64,000 nucleotides of DNA from Marinobacter panjinensis. Lineage in GTDB: Bacteria > Pseudomonadota > Gammaproteobacteria > Pseudomonadales > Oleiphilaceae. The stretch's first letter is position 1; each line of letters begins with the position of its first letter. The notes beneath the pieces are model-generated. The model saw nothing but the letters and a program-made list of their open reading frames with translations, was not told the origin of the DNA and ran no database searches. Positions 1-8,383 of this stretch are shown piece by piece. Location: the NCBI RefSeq assembly GCF_005298175.1, contig NZ_SZYH01000001.1, positions 1,302,001 through 1,366,000 of the forward strand, given 5' to 3'. Both the position numbers and the translations under genes were made by a program.

Positions 1-884
1 AAGTAGATTGAACGGCGGAAGATCCGGTTAGATTCCTCCGCCAGCTGAAGCGCATAACCTGGTTTACCAACAGCTGACCAGGCATCACGAGTTTCCGTGC
101 ACAAACGCTTCAGTTCATCGGGCTCAATCGAGAAACCGCTATCGGGACCACCCTCTTCCCTACTCAAAATGAAGTGTTTTTCGATCAAACAGGCGCCCAG
201 CGAAACGGCAGCTACCGATGCCACGGTGCCCAGCGTGTGGTCAGACAATCCAGCCACTGCGTCAAATCGTTTCCCCAGTTCTCTTACCTGAGCAACGTTA
301 GCCTGATCCATTGGTGCCGGGTAACTACTTACGCAATGGAGCAGAACCAGTTCCCTGCAGCCGGCAGTTCTCGCGGTAGCGACAGCTTCTTCGATCTCCT
401 CTTCGCTGGCCATCCCGGTGGACATGATCATTGGTTTTCCGGTTTTGGCGACATATTCTATAAGTGGCAGGTCGGTCAGCTCGAACGATGCAATCTTATA
501 GGCTGGCGTATTCAGCTCCTCCAACAAATCGACAGCGGTTTCATCAAATGGCGTTGAAAACACGGTAATGCCAATCTCTCGGGCATGATCGAACATGGCC
601 TTGTGCCATTCGTAAGGCGTTTCCGCCCATTTATAGAGATCATATAACTTATAGCCATCCCAGGGCCCACCTTTAATCAGAAACTCAGGACGGTCACTGT
701 CAATAGTCATGGTGTCTGCCGTGTACGTTTGCAGCTTAATCGCAGACGCACCACATTGCTTCGCCTCATCTATGGTCTTGAGTGCCCGCTCCAGCGAACC
801 GTTATGATTGGCAGACAATTCCGCAATGATGTAGGGAGGATGGTCAGGGCCAATCTTGCGCCCATCGATAGTTACGTCTTTCAT
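1..884 (-). CDS. pseI: Pseudaminic acid synthase PseI (3' end cut by window)
   Basis: PseI condenses 6-deoxy-AltdiNAc with phosphoenolpyruvate to give pseudaminic acid, in the cytoplasm. The visible 294 codons start at an ATG whose complement is at 882-884. Residues 18-29 read YIIAELSANHNG, the NeuB-family opening. An MSTGMAS stretch follows mid-protein, and the visible end reads FRRSIY, which in NeuB proteins leads into the C-terminal antifreeze-like (SAF) domain. About 55 residues are missing against the usual 350, lost to the window edge and not to mutation. The gene is last in the visible operon, 2 bp after the formyltransferase. NeuB-type sialic or legionaminic synthases share the fold. 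The PseB-C-F-G-H neighbours decide for Pse. Confidence 0.93.
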   Translation of the reverse strand, partial: MKDVTIDGRKIGPDHPPYIIAELSANHNGSLERALKTIDEAKQCGASAIKLQTYTADTMTIDSDRPEFLIKGGPWDGYKLYDLYKWAETPYEWHKAMFDHAREIGITVFSTPFDETAVDLLEELNTPAYKIASFELTDLPLIEYVAKTGKPMIMSTGMASEEEIEEAVATARTAGCRELVLLHCVSSYPAPMDQANVAQVRELGKRFDAVAGLSDHTLGTVASVAAVSLGACLIEKHFILSREEGGPDSGFSIEPDELKRLCTETRDAWSAVGKPGYALQLAEESNRIFRRSIY

Positions 885-886
885 GC

Positions 887-1576
887 TTACCTCCGCTCTG
901 CTTTTTTCCTGATTCGCACACATGCTGTCAGTTCTTCACCTTGAACGTCAGCGCCGGAAAATTCGATTATAAACTCGCCATGTTCAATAAAGGCATGGGG
1001 ATAAGTCGGCGCGTCCAGCATTCTGATATGATCATACAGCTCTGAGAGACTTGCTTTTTCGGGTAGAACACTCTGCTCAGGCTTGCGCCTTTTAAATATC
1101 ACCGGATCACCTTGCTGTGGAGTTGGCTGTGGCTCGTTATCCATCATCCACTGAACGATTTGAAAGCTCAGTTCTCCTGCCCTGCTATAGATCTCTTCCG
1201 CTGTGCCTCCAAGAGAAAGCTCACGTTTGGTATACACCGGCCCTGCATCCATCTCGCTTGTCATTTTCAGTGCGGTCAATTTGGTGTCTTTGTGACCACG
1301 TACAATAAGATTCTGTAACGGGCTGCCGCCCCGACCGTAGGGTACATCGGTCATATGGAAACAAACACACTCGTAAGTTTTCCATAGTTCTTCGGGCACC
1401 AGCCAGTTCCAGTGCAGGAAGAAAATGTAGCGTATATTGTCACCGTTATTGCTCTGAACGATATCTGTGAGTTGCTCTGGCGTGTTCGCCCAAAGGAAAC
1501 CAGTGGGCCCCCCGAAGAAACTATCAGCCATAGGCTTATGCCAGGGCTTGGATGTGGCCATGATATATTTTTTCAC
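887..1576 (-). CDS. Formyltransferase-fold protein of the pseudaminic acid cluster
   Basis: The 229-residue protein resembles the formyl-transfer domain of Fmt/PurN enzymes, which use 10-formyltetrahydrofolate. A glycine-rich YGRGGSP segment (80-86) follows CFH (72-74), and EMDAG (108-112) supplies the usual catalytic Asp. Fmt-type enzymes have Asn-x-His where this has Cys72-x-His74. The protein is too short to carry the Fmt tRNA-binding domain and it sits between pseH and pseI, so a sugar amine or a Pse intermediate is the likely acceptor. This is inference. Pseudomonas aeruginosa is known to carry N-formyl pseudaminic acid on O-antigen and pilin. The frame opens with GTG at 1576; an ATG five codons in is an alternative. 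The GTG keeps the first beta strand, KYIMATS. Confidence 0.75.
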   Translation of the reverse strand: MKKYIMATSKPWHKPMADSFFGGPTGFLWANTPEQLTDIVQSNNGDNIRYIFFLHWNWLVPEELWKTYECVCFHMTDVPYGRGGSPLQNLIVRGHKDTKLTALKMTSEMDAGPVYTKRELSLGGTAEEIYSRAGELSFQIVQWMMDNEPQPTPQQGDPVIFKRRKPEQSVLPEKASLSELYDHIRMLDAPTYPHAFIEHGEFIIEFSGADVQGEELTACVRIRKKAERR

Positions 1577-1656
1577 ACTTAGCGTACTGTCCGAAGTAAA
1601 TCAAAAATTAGTAAACACTGAATCCGCCAATGACAAAACCACAAGGTCAATCTTTA

Positions 1657-2199
1657 TCATGGGCTCATGCGAGCGGTAATTCTCTCCAGAACCGTGTCAC
1701 TCATATCACGCCACTCATTTTCCAGTATGCCGAGCCTGACTACGTCTTCATAGCTGGATCCAGTGAGATGGAAGTCTCGAAAACATCCCTCTTGCTCAAA
1801 ACCGCATTTTTTGTGGAGATTTATTACCGCAGAGTTCGAACTAAGCACCTCACAATTGAGCTTATGAACCCTAAGCTCTGAAAACGCATACTCTAGCGCC
1901 GCGTACTCCATCTTGGTGCCTACTCCCCTGGCAGCATCCGGTGCGGCGTAAAAGCCCCAGAATACGTTCCCGCCATCAGGTGAATAATTCGTAAAATAAA
2001 CGACTCCACATTCCTCATCTTTCTCATTCGAGAAAATCAGCCAAACGGTTGTTTTATCGTTTTCGATTTTTTTGAACCACTGAAAATGCTCATTTTCTGT
2101 AATCTCATGAGAGGAGTACATATTCCGCCGCACTTCGGGCGCATTTCGCCACTCCAGGACTTTCAGCAAATCGTCTTCTATCATTGGCCGGAGTTTCAC
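1657..2199 (-). CDS. pseH: UDP-4-amino-4,6-dideoxy-N-acetyl-beta-L-altrosamine N-acetyltransferase PseH
   Basis: PseH is the GNAT acetyltransferase that adds the second N-acetyl group in pseudaminic acid synthesis, using acetyl-CoA. The 180-residue length is normal. The N-terminus (LRPMIEDDLLKVLEWRN) is the typical RimJ/RimL-like GNAT start. ARGVGTKM (about 90-97) is the acetyl-CoA pyrophosphate loop, and NLHKKCGFEQEG is the conserved C-terminal GNAT motif. The start is GTG at 2199 with AAGGA a few bases upstream. It lies 10 bp after pseG, and an 80-bp gap separates it from the formyltransferase. The order between PseG and PseI makes PseH far more likely than a ribosomal-protein acetyltransferase. 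Confidence 0.9.
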   Translation of the reverse strand: MKLRPMIEDDLLKVLEWRNAPEVRRNMYSSHEITENEHFQWFKKIENDKTTVWLIFSNEKDEECGVVYFTNYSPDGGNVFWGFYAAPDAARGVGTKMEYAALEYAFSELRVHKLNCEVLSSNSAVINLHKKCGFEQEGCFRDFHLTGSSYEDVVRLGILENEWRDMSDTVLERITARMSP

Positions 2200-2209
2200 A
2201 ATCAGGTCC

Positions 2210-3301
2210 TTATATTAATCGTTTAACAATACGTTCAGTACCATATCCATCGACGACGTTCCGCATCATTTCCATCTGTTTAACCCGGCGGGGGGAATCC
2301 CCGAGTATACCTCTCAGTGTTCTTTGAATATCTTCAATGCTTATTTCCTCGGCAACACCAACGAAATTAATCAAGCCATGCTTCGCCAATTGCTGACATG
2401 TTTCATATTGGTTATGGGCCACGCTAACAACAATAGTAGTGAGGCCAAGGCACATACGCTCCCAGTTTGTAGCGCCCCCTCCCCCAAGCATCAGGTCGCA
2501 ACGTATCATTTGTGCCGCAAGGCTTGGCAGGCCTGAGAACAGCGCTGTGCCTTTTCTGCTTCGTGCGATTTCTTCCACTGCCTCGGGTGCAGGATGGTTT
2601 TTTCCCAGTACAACATTCACCTGGAGATGCTGGAATTCCGGAGTGGCGACAGCCTGCAAATAACTTTCGGTCAAATGGTGAGGGTCGCTACCTCCTACAA
2701 AAATCAGGACACGGAGAACTTTATTGTCGCGATAGGGAAGAGCGCGTGAAAGCAGGCTGTATTCATGCCCAAGCATAGCGTAACGCGGGCCAAGGAGAAG
2801 GACGCATTCTGCATTTACCAGACTTTTGTAAGGCGATTCGCTTTCAGGACCCAATATATTCTGGTCAAGAAGCAGATCGGCGTGGTGAGGCCTATCAGCC
2901 AAGTCATCCACAACCATAACGCGGCACCCAGCCCCCCTAACTTTCAACTCCCAACGTGAATCCAACGAATAGTGGTCAACTACCAACCAATCTACTTCTA
3001 CCGAGTCAATTGCCTCCAGGGTTTGCTCAGCGTCCAATTGCCAACCCACTCCAAGCCAGGCTGCATGAAACGTCTTTTTGCTGGCATGCGCAGGGTTTTC
3101 TACTTCGTCGGCCGGCGCGGAAAGCAAGTCAATATAAAAACCTTTATCTACTATCAAATCGCCGAGGTGCCCCGAATGATCGCGACAGATAAACCGGCAT
3201 TGATGGCCCTGGCGCCTGAGTTCCTGTGCCAAGGTGAGACATCGCATCACATGACCGGTACCAATACTTATCGATGCATCGGTTCGAAACACAAAATTCA
3301 T
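2210..3301 (-). CDS. pseG: UDP-2,4-diacetamido-2,4,6-trideoxy-beta-L-altropyranose hydrolase PseG
   Basis: PseG removes UDP from UDP-6-deoxy-AltdiNAc to free the sugar for PseI. The 363-residue protein has a GT-B-like fold related to MurG. The N-terminus has the glycine loop and His17 (SIGTGHVMRC, 12-21), the residue proposed as general base in the Campylobacter enzyme. The C-terminal half carries GGSDPHHLT and LMLGGGGATNWE, the nucleotide-binding loops. It overlaps the end of pseF by 4 bp, so the two are probably translationally coupled. In some genomes PseG is fused to PseH; here they are separate. It acts in the cytoplasm. Confidence 0.93.
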   Translation of the reverse strand: MNFVFRTDASISIGTGHVMRCLTLAQELRRQGHQCRFICRDHSGHLGDLIVDKGFYIDLLSAPADEVENPAHASKKTFHAAWLGVGWQLDAEQTLEAIDSVEVDWLVVDHYSLDSRWELKVRGAGCRVMVVDDLADRPHHADLLLDQNILGPESESPYKSLVNAECVLLLGPRYAMLGHEYSLLSRALPYRDNKVLRVLIFVGGSDPHHLTESYLQAVATPEFQHLQVNVVLGKNHPAPEAVEEIARSRKGTALFSGLPSLAAQMIRCDLMLGGGGATNWERMCLGLTTIVVSVAHNQYETCQQLAKHGLINFVGVAEEISIEDIQRTLRGILGDSPRRVKQMEMMRNVVDGYGTERIVKRLI

Positions 3302-4011
3302 TGCCTATCCTTTACCCTTTCCATTACCCGGAACATCAACTCGGCGTAGGTCCAATCCTCAGGCGTATCAATATCCTGAACGCGGCTACGCGGAAGCTTG
3401 ACTGCCATAGCTCTTTCACTAAAGACAGGCATTTCCTTCAGCCAAGCCTCCGCAGATCCCCAATAGAACTGCCCTGCATCGTGCCACGCTTCTTCCAGGT
3501 CCTGAGAGCGGGTATTGAAGTGCTCCGGATTGAACATGGCTACACGGCCACTGTCTGTAATCCGGAGTGCGCGCTGAATCGGAAACGCATAATTCGTTAC
3601 CGCAAAAACGTAACTGGCGGCCTTCTGCTGAATCAGCTCCCAACCTCGCTGAAGATCTTCCGGAGAGATAAACGGTGCAGTCGCATAGATACAACAGGCG
3701 TAATCCACTGGCTCGCCATTTTGTTGGATCCAGTTCACAGCGTGTCGAATTACCGGTATGGTTCCGGCGTAGTCATCTGAAAGTTCCGGCGGTCGAATAA
3801 AAGGCACTTCAGCCCCGTACTCTATTGCCACTTCGGCAATTTCGGGGTCATCGGTAGATACGATGATTCTGTCGAAACACCCACTTGCCCACGCTGCGTC
3901 AATGGACCAGGCAATCATTGGCTTGCTGCAGAAATCACGGACGTTTTTGCGGGGGATTCGTTTGCTGCCGCCCCTGGCGGGAATGATGGCCACTCGATTA
4001 GGAGTGATCAT
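3298..4011 (-). CDS. pseF: Pseudaminic acid cytidylyltransferase PseF
   Basis: PseF activates pseudaminic acid with CTP to CMP-Pse, the donor for glycosyltransferases. The 237-residue protein has the CMP-sugar synthetase signature IPARGGSKRIPRKN at 10-23, then DRIIVSTDDPEIAE, the Rossmann segment with the metal-binding aspartates. Both ends overlap neighbours by 4 bp (pseC before, pseG after). CMP-sialate or CMP-legionaminate synthetases are homologous; the surrounding L-altro pathway genes settle the assignment. The donor it makes must be used by a glycosyltransferase that is not in this operon segment. Confidence 0.93.
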   Translation of the reverse strand: MITPNRVAIIPARGGSKRIPRKNVRDFCSKPMIAWSIDAAWASGCFDRIIVSTDDPEIAEVAIEYGAEVPFIRPPELSDDYAGTIPVIRHAVNWIQQNGEPVDYACCIYATAPFISPEDLQRGWELIQQKAASYVFAVTNYAFPIQRALRITDSGRVAMFNPEHFNTRSQDLEEAWHDAGQFYWGSAEAWLKEMPVFSERAMAVKLPRSRVQDIDTPEDWTYAELMFRVMERVKDRQ

Positions 4012-5174
4012 GTTCGTTCATCCAGAATTTCGTTGAGCACCGCTACCACTTTATCCTGTTTCTGTTCTGTTAGGCCATAAAACATTGGCAGGCTGATGGC
4101 TTCCCGGTAATAGGCCATGGATTGCGGAAAATCGTTCTCTTCAAAACCCATCTGCTGGTAATAAGGCTGCGTGTGCACGGGAATGTAATGCAGGTTTACG
4201 CCAACACCCTCCTCTCTCAGCAACTCGAAGACTTTCCGATGACTGAAGGTGGTTTTCTCCAATTGCAGGCGGATCACATACAGGTGCAAGCCACTGTAAC
4301 TGTCGGGATGCTGCCAAGGCAGCGTCAGGGGTAAGCCCGCCAGCTGTTGATCATAACGTTTGGCCAGCTTATGTCGCCGCGCGACGAAATCGTCCAAACG
4401 CTGCATCTGACTTACACCCAGCGCGGCTTGCAATTCTGTCATCCGGAAATTGTAGCCAAGATCCACTTGCTGGTAGTACCAAGGGCCATCGGGCTCATGG
4501 GTCATCAATGCCGGGTCTCGGGTGATTCCATGGCTACGCAGCAGATTCATTTTTGCCGCCAACTGGTCATCGTTCGTTACAGCCATACCGCCTTCTGCTG
4601 TGGTTACGATTTTTACCGGGTGAAAGCTGAACACAGTGATGTCGCTATAACGCCCGTTACCGATAAATTCGCCCTGATATTTGCCGCCGATGCCGTGGGA
4701 GGCGTCCTCGATAGTTCGGAAACCATATCGCTGAGCCAGCTTATTAATCGCCTCCATATCGCAGGGCTGGCCGCACAGGTGTACGGTCACCACCACCTTG
4801 GGAAGTCGGCCCTCCTGCTCAGCCTCTTCCAGCTTGGCCGCCAGCGCTTTCGGGCACAGGTTGTAGGTTCTTGGATCGATATCGACAAAATCCACTTTGG
4901 CACCGCAATACAAGCCGCAGTTGGCAGAGGCGACGAAGGTGACAGGCGTGGTCCACAGCCAGTCACCTTCACCAAGCCCCAGGGCCAGGCAGGCAATATG
5001 CAGCGCTGAGGTGGCACTGTTCACCGCGAGGGCATGTTTTGCACCCACATGACCGGCTACTTTGGCCTCGAACTCAGGCACTTTCGGCCCCTGGGTCAGG
5101 AAATCTGACTTCAGTACCTCAAGCACCGCATCAACATCCGCCTGACTGATGTCCTGTTTGCCATAGGGAATCAT
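4008..5174 (-). CDS. pseC: UDP-4-amino-4,6-dideoxy-N-acetyl-beta-L-altrosamine transaminase PseC
   Basis: PseC is the PLP aminotransferase that converts the 4-keto product of PseB to the 4-amino sugar, with glutamate as donor. The 388-residue protein belongs to the DegT/DnrJ/EryC1/StrS family. Lys188 in SFHPVKIVTTAEGG is the PLP Schiff-base lysine, EDASHG (156-161) holds the Asp that contacts the pyridine nitrogen, and NSATSALH (52-59) is the phosphate loop. It starts 2 bp after pseB and overlaps pseF by 4 bp. Confidence 0.94.
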   Translation of the reverse strand: MIPYGKQDISQADVDAVLEVLKSDFLTQGPKVPEFEAKVAGHVGAKHALAVNSATSALHIACLALGLGEGDWLWTTPVTFVASANCGLYCGAKVDFVDIDPRTYNLCPKALAAKLEEAEQEGRLPKVVVTVHLCGQPCDMEAINKLAQRYGFRTIEDASHGIGGKYQGEFIGNGRYSDITVFSFHPVKIVTTAEGGMAVTNDDQLAAKMNLLRSHGITRDPALMTHEPDGPWYYQQVDLGYNFRMTELQAALGVSQMQRLDDFVARRHKLAKRYDQQLAGLPLTLPWQHPDSYSGLHLYVIRLQLEKTTFSHRKVFELLREEGVGVNLHYIPVHTQPYYQQMGFEENDFPQSMAYYREAISLPMFYGLTEQKQDKVVAVLNEILDERT

Positions 5175-5176
5175 GA

Positions 5177-6175
5177 TCAGATCTTCCCGATTTCGTTGTT
5201 GTGACGATCAATCCAGGCCTGAAGCTCTTGATCCGCCATCCACTCTTTATTGTTGTCACTGGAGTAGATAAAGCCTTCGGGCACGAGCTTACCGTCTTTG
5301 ATTCGCTCCTTACTGTTGCCCCAGTTATTGATGTTCGGCAGGATTTTGAAGTGTTCCGGGTACTCATAGGTGAAATAGGAGTCTTCAGCACCGATCATCT
5401 GTTCGTGGAGTTTTTCGCCCGGGCGAATGCCTACAATGTCCAGTTCCGCCTCCGGAGCGACTACGCGGGCAAGATCGGTCACTTTCATGGAAGGAATCTT
5501 TTTCACGTAGATTTCACCGCCTACCATGTCTTCAAACGCATGCCATACCAGTTCGACCCCCTGTTCCAGCGAAATCATAAAGCGCGTCATGCGGGGATCG
5601 GTGATTGGTAGCACACCTTTGTCTTTTATAGACATAAAAAACGGAATGACTGATCCACGGGAACCCATAACGTTGCCGTAGCGCACTACAGAGAATTTGG
5701 TTTCGTGGCCACCGGCATATGAATTACCTGCTACGAACAACTTGTCTGACGCCAGCTTGGTGGCGCCATAGAGGTTAATGGGGCTACTGGCTTTGTCGGT
5801 AGACAACGCAACCACGCCTTTAACAGCTTTATCAATGCAAGCGTCTATAAGGTTCATGGCGCCATTGATATTGGTTTTGATGCACTCAAACGGATTGTAT
5901 TCGGCGGTGGGTACAATCTTGGTGGCTGCTGCGTGAACGACATAATCCACACCATCCAGAGCGCGGTACAAACGCTCACGATCGCGAACATCGCCGATGA
6001 AGAAACGCAACCGATCATCACCCTGGAAAAGCTTGGCCATTTCCCACTGCTTCATTTCATCCCGGGAAAAAACAATAATTTTTTTAGGGTTGTACTTCTC
6101 CAGAGTCATGGGTATGAATTTGTGGCCAAAGGAGCCTGTGCCACCGGTAACTAGTATCGTAGAATTTTTAAGCAT
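5177..6175 (-). CDS. pseB: UDP-N-acetylglucosamine 4,6-dehydratase (inverting) PseB
   Basis: PseB performs the first step of pseudaminic acid synthesis: dehydration of UDP-GlcNAc with inversion at C5. The 332-residue short-chain dehydrogenase has the NADP-binding TGGTGSFG motif (10-17), TDK at 126-128 and the YxxxK pair Tyr136/Lys140. It is the first biosynthetic gene of the run, 3 bp after the flippase gene. FlaA1-type soluble dehydratases are the same family, and the length excludes the membrane-bound PglF/WbpM type. Confidence 0.95.
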   Translation of the reverse strand: MLKNSTILVTGGTGSFGHKFIPMTLEKYNPKKIIVFSRDEMKQWEMAKLFQGDDRLRFFIGDVRDRERLYRALDGVDYVVHAAATKIVPTAEYNPFECIKTNINGAMNLIDACIDKAVKGVVALSTDKASSPINLYGATKLASDKLFVAGNSYAGGHETKFSVVRYGNVMGSRGSVIPFFMSIKDKGVLPITDPRMTRFMISLEQGVELVWHAFEDMVGGEIYVKKIPSMKVTDLARVVAPEAELDIVGIRPGEKLHEQMIGAEDSYFTYEYPEHFKILPNINNWGNSKERIKDGKLVPEGFIYSSDNNKEWMADQELQAWIDRHNNEIGKI

Positions 6176-6178
6176 GAT

Positions 6179-7462
6179 CTAACTCTGGTATTTGAAGGTA
6201 AACCAAGGCATGGCGTGTCTTTTCTGCGCGACACCCCATGTAAGAAAGAATCGAATAGCCATAGCGGCGCTGAAAGCGTAGGCCGCACCCTGTAGGCCGA
6301 AATTTTTAATCAGTAACAGCAGAAGAAATAAATTCAGAAATCCAGAGAAAATGGTTACGAGAGAAAGCAGGCCAGTACGTTTGGAGAAAAAAATGTAATT
6401 GGTAACCATCAGGTACATACCATTAAAGACATGCCCCAATATAATCCACCCGACTACATCGCCAGCCCTTGCGTACGTCTCTCCGGCTACCAATGTTATC
6501 AACCAGGGGCCAATAATGAATCCAATTCCAGAACCTGAAAGAATAACGGCAAACCACCCATATGTGAATCGCACGATTTGTCGCTTCTCAGTTTCGATAT
6601 CACTCTTTAGACGTTCAAAAAGCCAGGGGACATAGGCCTTATTTATGGCATCAAACACCAATGACACCGCCATTCCAAATTGCACAGCGACCATGTAGAT
6701 ACCTGCATCAGCTAACCCCAATTCAGAATTGATCACGAAACGATCTACGGTGGTTAATAAAAATAGCCCGCCAACGTGAGGTATGAGAGGCACACCAAAC
6801 CGAAGAGCTTCTCGAATATAGTCAGGGCGCCAGACAAAAAACTTGAGCAGACCGTCCCTTTTTAAAAGCCATAATGCAAGCAGCGCAAAGCCCCCGGCCG
6901 CAACAATCTGAGCAACAATACGGCCGTCTGCCCCCTTCAAGAAGACAACAACCAGGAGAAGGGAAAGCCCCAGGTTGAGAAGACTCCTCGATACCTGCAG
7001 GGTCCCGTACAATTTCGCTTTTTTCCTTACCTGCCATTGCCCAAGGCGAATTTGAGCAACTATTGTCGCAGCGGTTGCCATCGCAGCCAACAGCACCCAT
7101 TTCGACTCTATGCCTAACCAATCCGAAAATTCGCCGCTAAACAGGAAAAGAGCACTATAGGTGATCAGTGTTGTTGCAAGCAGAATTTGAAGGCAAGAGC
7201 CAATAAATTCCTTCAGGTCGTTTTCTGTCAGGTTTCCATCGTAGAATTTTCGGCCCGCAGCACCGTGGAGACTTAGACCTATGAACGCAGTCAATGCGCC
7301 GAGCAAGGCCTGGAACATGGCAACTTGACCATACTCTTCCGGGCTGAGATAACGCGTTAGTACGGGGAGCAAAGCGAAAGGTATCGCTGCATTCAGAATA
7401 TTGGAGATCAGATAAACCGCTGAACCTGCAAGAAATGTATTACCCTTTAGCTTTGAGAACAC
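6179..7462 (-). CDS. Wzx-like polysaccharide flippase (MATE/MOP superfamily)
   Basis: This 427-residue integral membrane protein of about 12 predicted spans is almost entirely hydrophobic. It opens FLAGSAVYLISNILNAAIPF with a short polar start, the usual pattern of Wzx/RfbX O-unit flippases. LTRYLSPEEYGQVAMFQALL (about 36-55) matches the second-helix motif of the family. It would move lipid-linked glycan units across the inner membrane. It lies at the 5' end of the pse operon, so the Pse-containing glycan is its probable cargo. No Wzy or ligase is visible in the window. Gene symbol left open because wzx is assigned by context only. Confidence 0.8.
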   Translation of the reverse strand: MFSKLKGNTFLAGSAVYLISNILNAAIPFALLPVLTRYLSPEEYGQVAMFQALLGALTAFIGLSLHGAAGRKFYDGNLTENDLKEFIGSCLQILLATTLITYSALFLFSGEFSDWLGIESKWVLLAAMATAATIVAQIRLGQWQVRKKAKLYGTLQVSRSLLNLGLSLLLVVVFLKGADGRIVAQIVAAGGFALLALWLLKRDGLLKFFVWRPDYIREALRFGVPLIPHVGGLFLLTTVDRFVINSELGLADAGIYMVAVQFGMAVSLVFDAINKAYVPWLFERLKSDIETEKRQIVRFTYGWFAVILSGSGIGFIIGPWLITLVAGETYARAGDVVGWIILGHVFNGMYLMVTNYIFFSKRTGLLSLVTIFSGFLNLFLLLLLIKNFGLQGAAYAFSAAMAIRFFLTWGVAQKRHAMPWFTFKYQS

Positions 7463-7693
7463 TGGTTAATTACGTCCCTACAAGTAGCATAAAACTGCCT
7501 GACCCCACTGGCCTTACCTGAGTGCAAGCGCGATAACGCTCCACCAATCAGGGTTCAGCGCACCAGCGCCAAAATGATTCTGTGCATAAGTCGCGCAATT
7601 TTACCTGAAAAGTATCCGTTGCGACATTCCACGACGACTGCGCAACATTGGTTCCAAGGGAGGCAGTGAAACTCGCCTGGACGGATTGGCTCG
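7463..7693 (-). promoter_or_regulatory. Leader between rfaH and the flippase; weak ops-like element
   Basis: This is about 230 bp without a reading frame of note. RfaH acts at an 11-base ops site (GGCGGTAGCGT in E. coli) in operon leaders. On the minus strand, 7546-7536 reads TGGTGGAGCGT, keeping the GAGCGT end of the motif but mismatching at about four of 11 positions. It sits beside a short AGCG/CGCT hairpin. This is a suggestion only; no perfect ops was found and no clear promoter was seen. Confidence 0.2.
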
Positions 7694-8173
7694 CTATTTC
7701 TTTATCGCAGAGACCGGCACCCTGACCCGCTGCTGCTTCTGCATAAAATTGATCAGTACAATGGCGCGCTCTTCCCCATCATAGGTCTGGAAGATAGCAC
7801 TGATTCCTTTGAAGGGGCCTTCTTCCAGCTCTACTGACTGGCCAGACTTAATGCCGCCCTGCTCCGCTACGGTGTGCAGGCTGTCTTTGATATGTTGGAT
7901 GACGTCATCTGAGATGGCCGCAGGCTTGTTGGCGAAGCTCACAACGCGTATGACACCTCGGGTGGACCGTAGTTTGGACCACATAGGGTCGGTTTGCTCC
8001 AGGTTGATGAAGAGATAGCCTGGGAACAGCGGTTCGAGCTTTTTGGTTCGTTTACCGGCTTTGATTTTTTCTACGGTGATTTTGGGGTAGAAACAGGCGA
8101 TGTCCTGATTTTGCAGGTGTGCCAGGGCACGGTCTCCCTGGGCGGGCTTGTGTTGGAGGGCGTACCAGGTCAT
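7694..8173 (-). CDS. rfaH: Transcription/translation antiterminator RfaH (NusG paralogue)
   Basis: RfaH is an operon-specific NusG paralogue that binds paused RNA polymerase at ops sites, suppresses termination in long sugar operons, and recruits ribosomes. The 159-residue protein has an N-terminal NGN domain beginning MTWYALQHKPAQGDRAL, with LEPLFPGYLFINLE (about 46-59) as the conserved centre. A short C-terminal KOW-type domain follows (SGQSVELEEGPFKG onward). In Enterobacteria rfaH lies away from its targets; here it is directly upstream of and co-oriented with the flippase-pse operon, which suggests local control. A diverged specialised NusG such as LoaP or UpxY is the alternative. Confidence 0.9.
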   Translation of the reverse strand: MTWYALQHKPAQGDRALAHLQNQDIACFYPKITVEKIKAGKRTKKLEPLFPGYLFINLEQTDPMWSKLRSTRGVIRVVSFANKPAAISDDVIQHIKDSLHTVAEQGGIKSGQSVELEEGPFKGISAIFQTYDGEERAIVLINFMQKQQRVRVPVSAIKK

Positions 8174-8262
8174 TGGTGCCTCTTGGTTGGGGGGAGTTTT
8201 GCCACATTGAATTCCCGGCCATGTTATCGTTTCTATTAAAGTAAATCACTGGGTATGACTCC

Positions 8263-8373
8263 ATGTCAGAGCAGGATGTCCACTGGATTCAGCGTTTTAA
8301 AAACGTCAGGAAGGCCTTTCAGCATCTGTGCAATGCACATGCTGGCAGGATTCCAGGGCGCACTCTCGGTTAA
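8263..8373 (+). pseudogene. Fragment of a HepT/HI0074-like nucleotidyltransferase-partner gene
   Basis: An ATG at 8263 opens 36 codons. The first 20 or so residues (MSEQDVHWIQRFKNVRKAF) match the characteristic opening of HI0074-type nucleotidyltransferase substrate-binding proteins (x-W-x-Q-R-F-x-N-x-x-K-A), which are about 130 residues long and pair with MNT nucleotidyltransferases. After residue 26 the similarity stops and the frame ends at 8371-8373. No partner gene is present. It appears to be the 5' remnant of a gene lost by deletion or island insertion. The recognition rests on my memory of the family opening, so confidence is moderate. Confidence 0.5.
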
Positions 8374-8383
8374 AGCATGAAGA

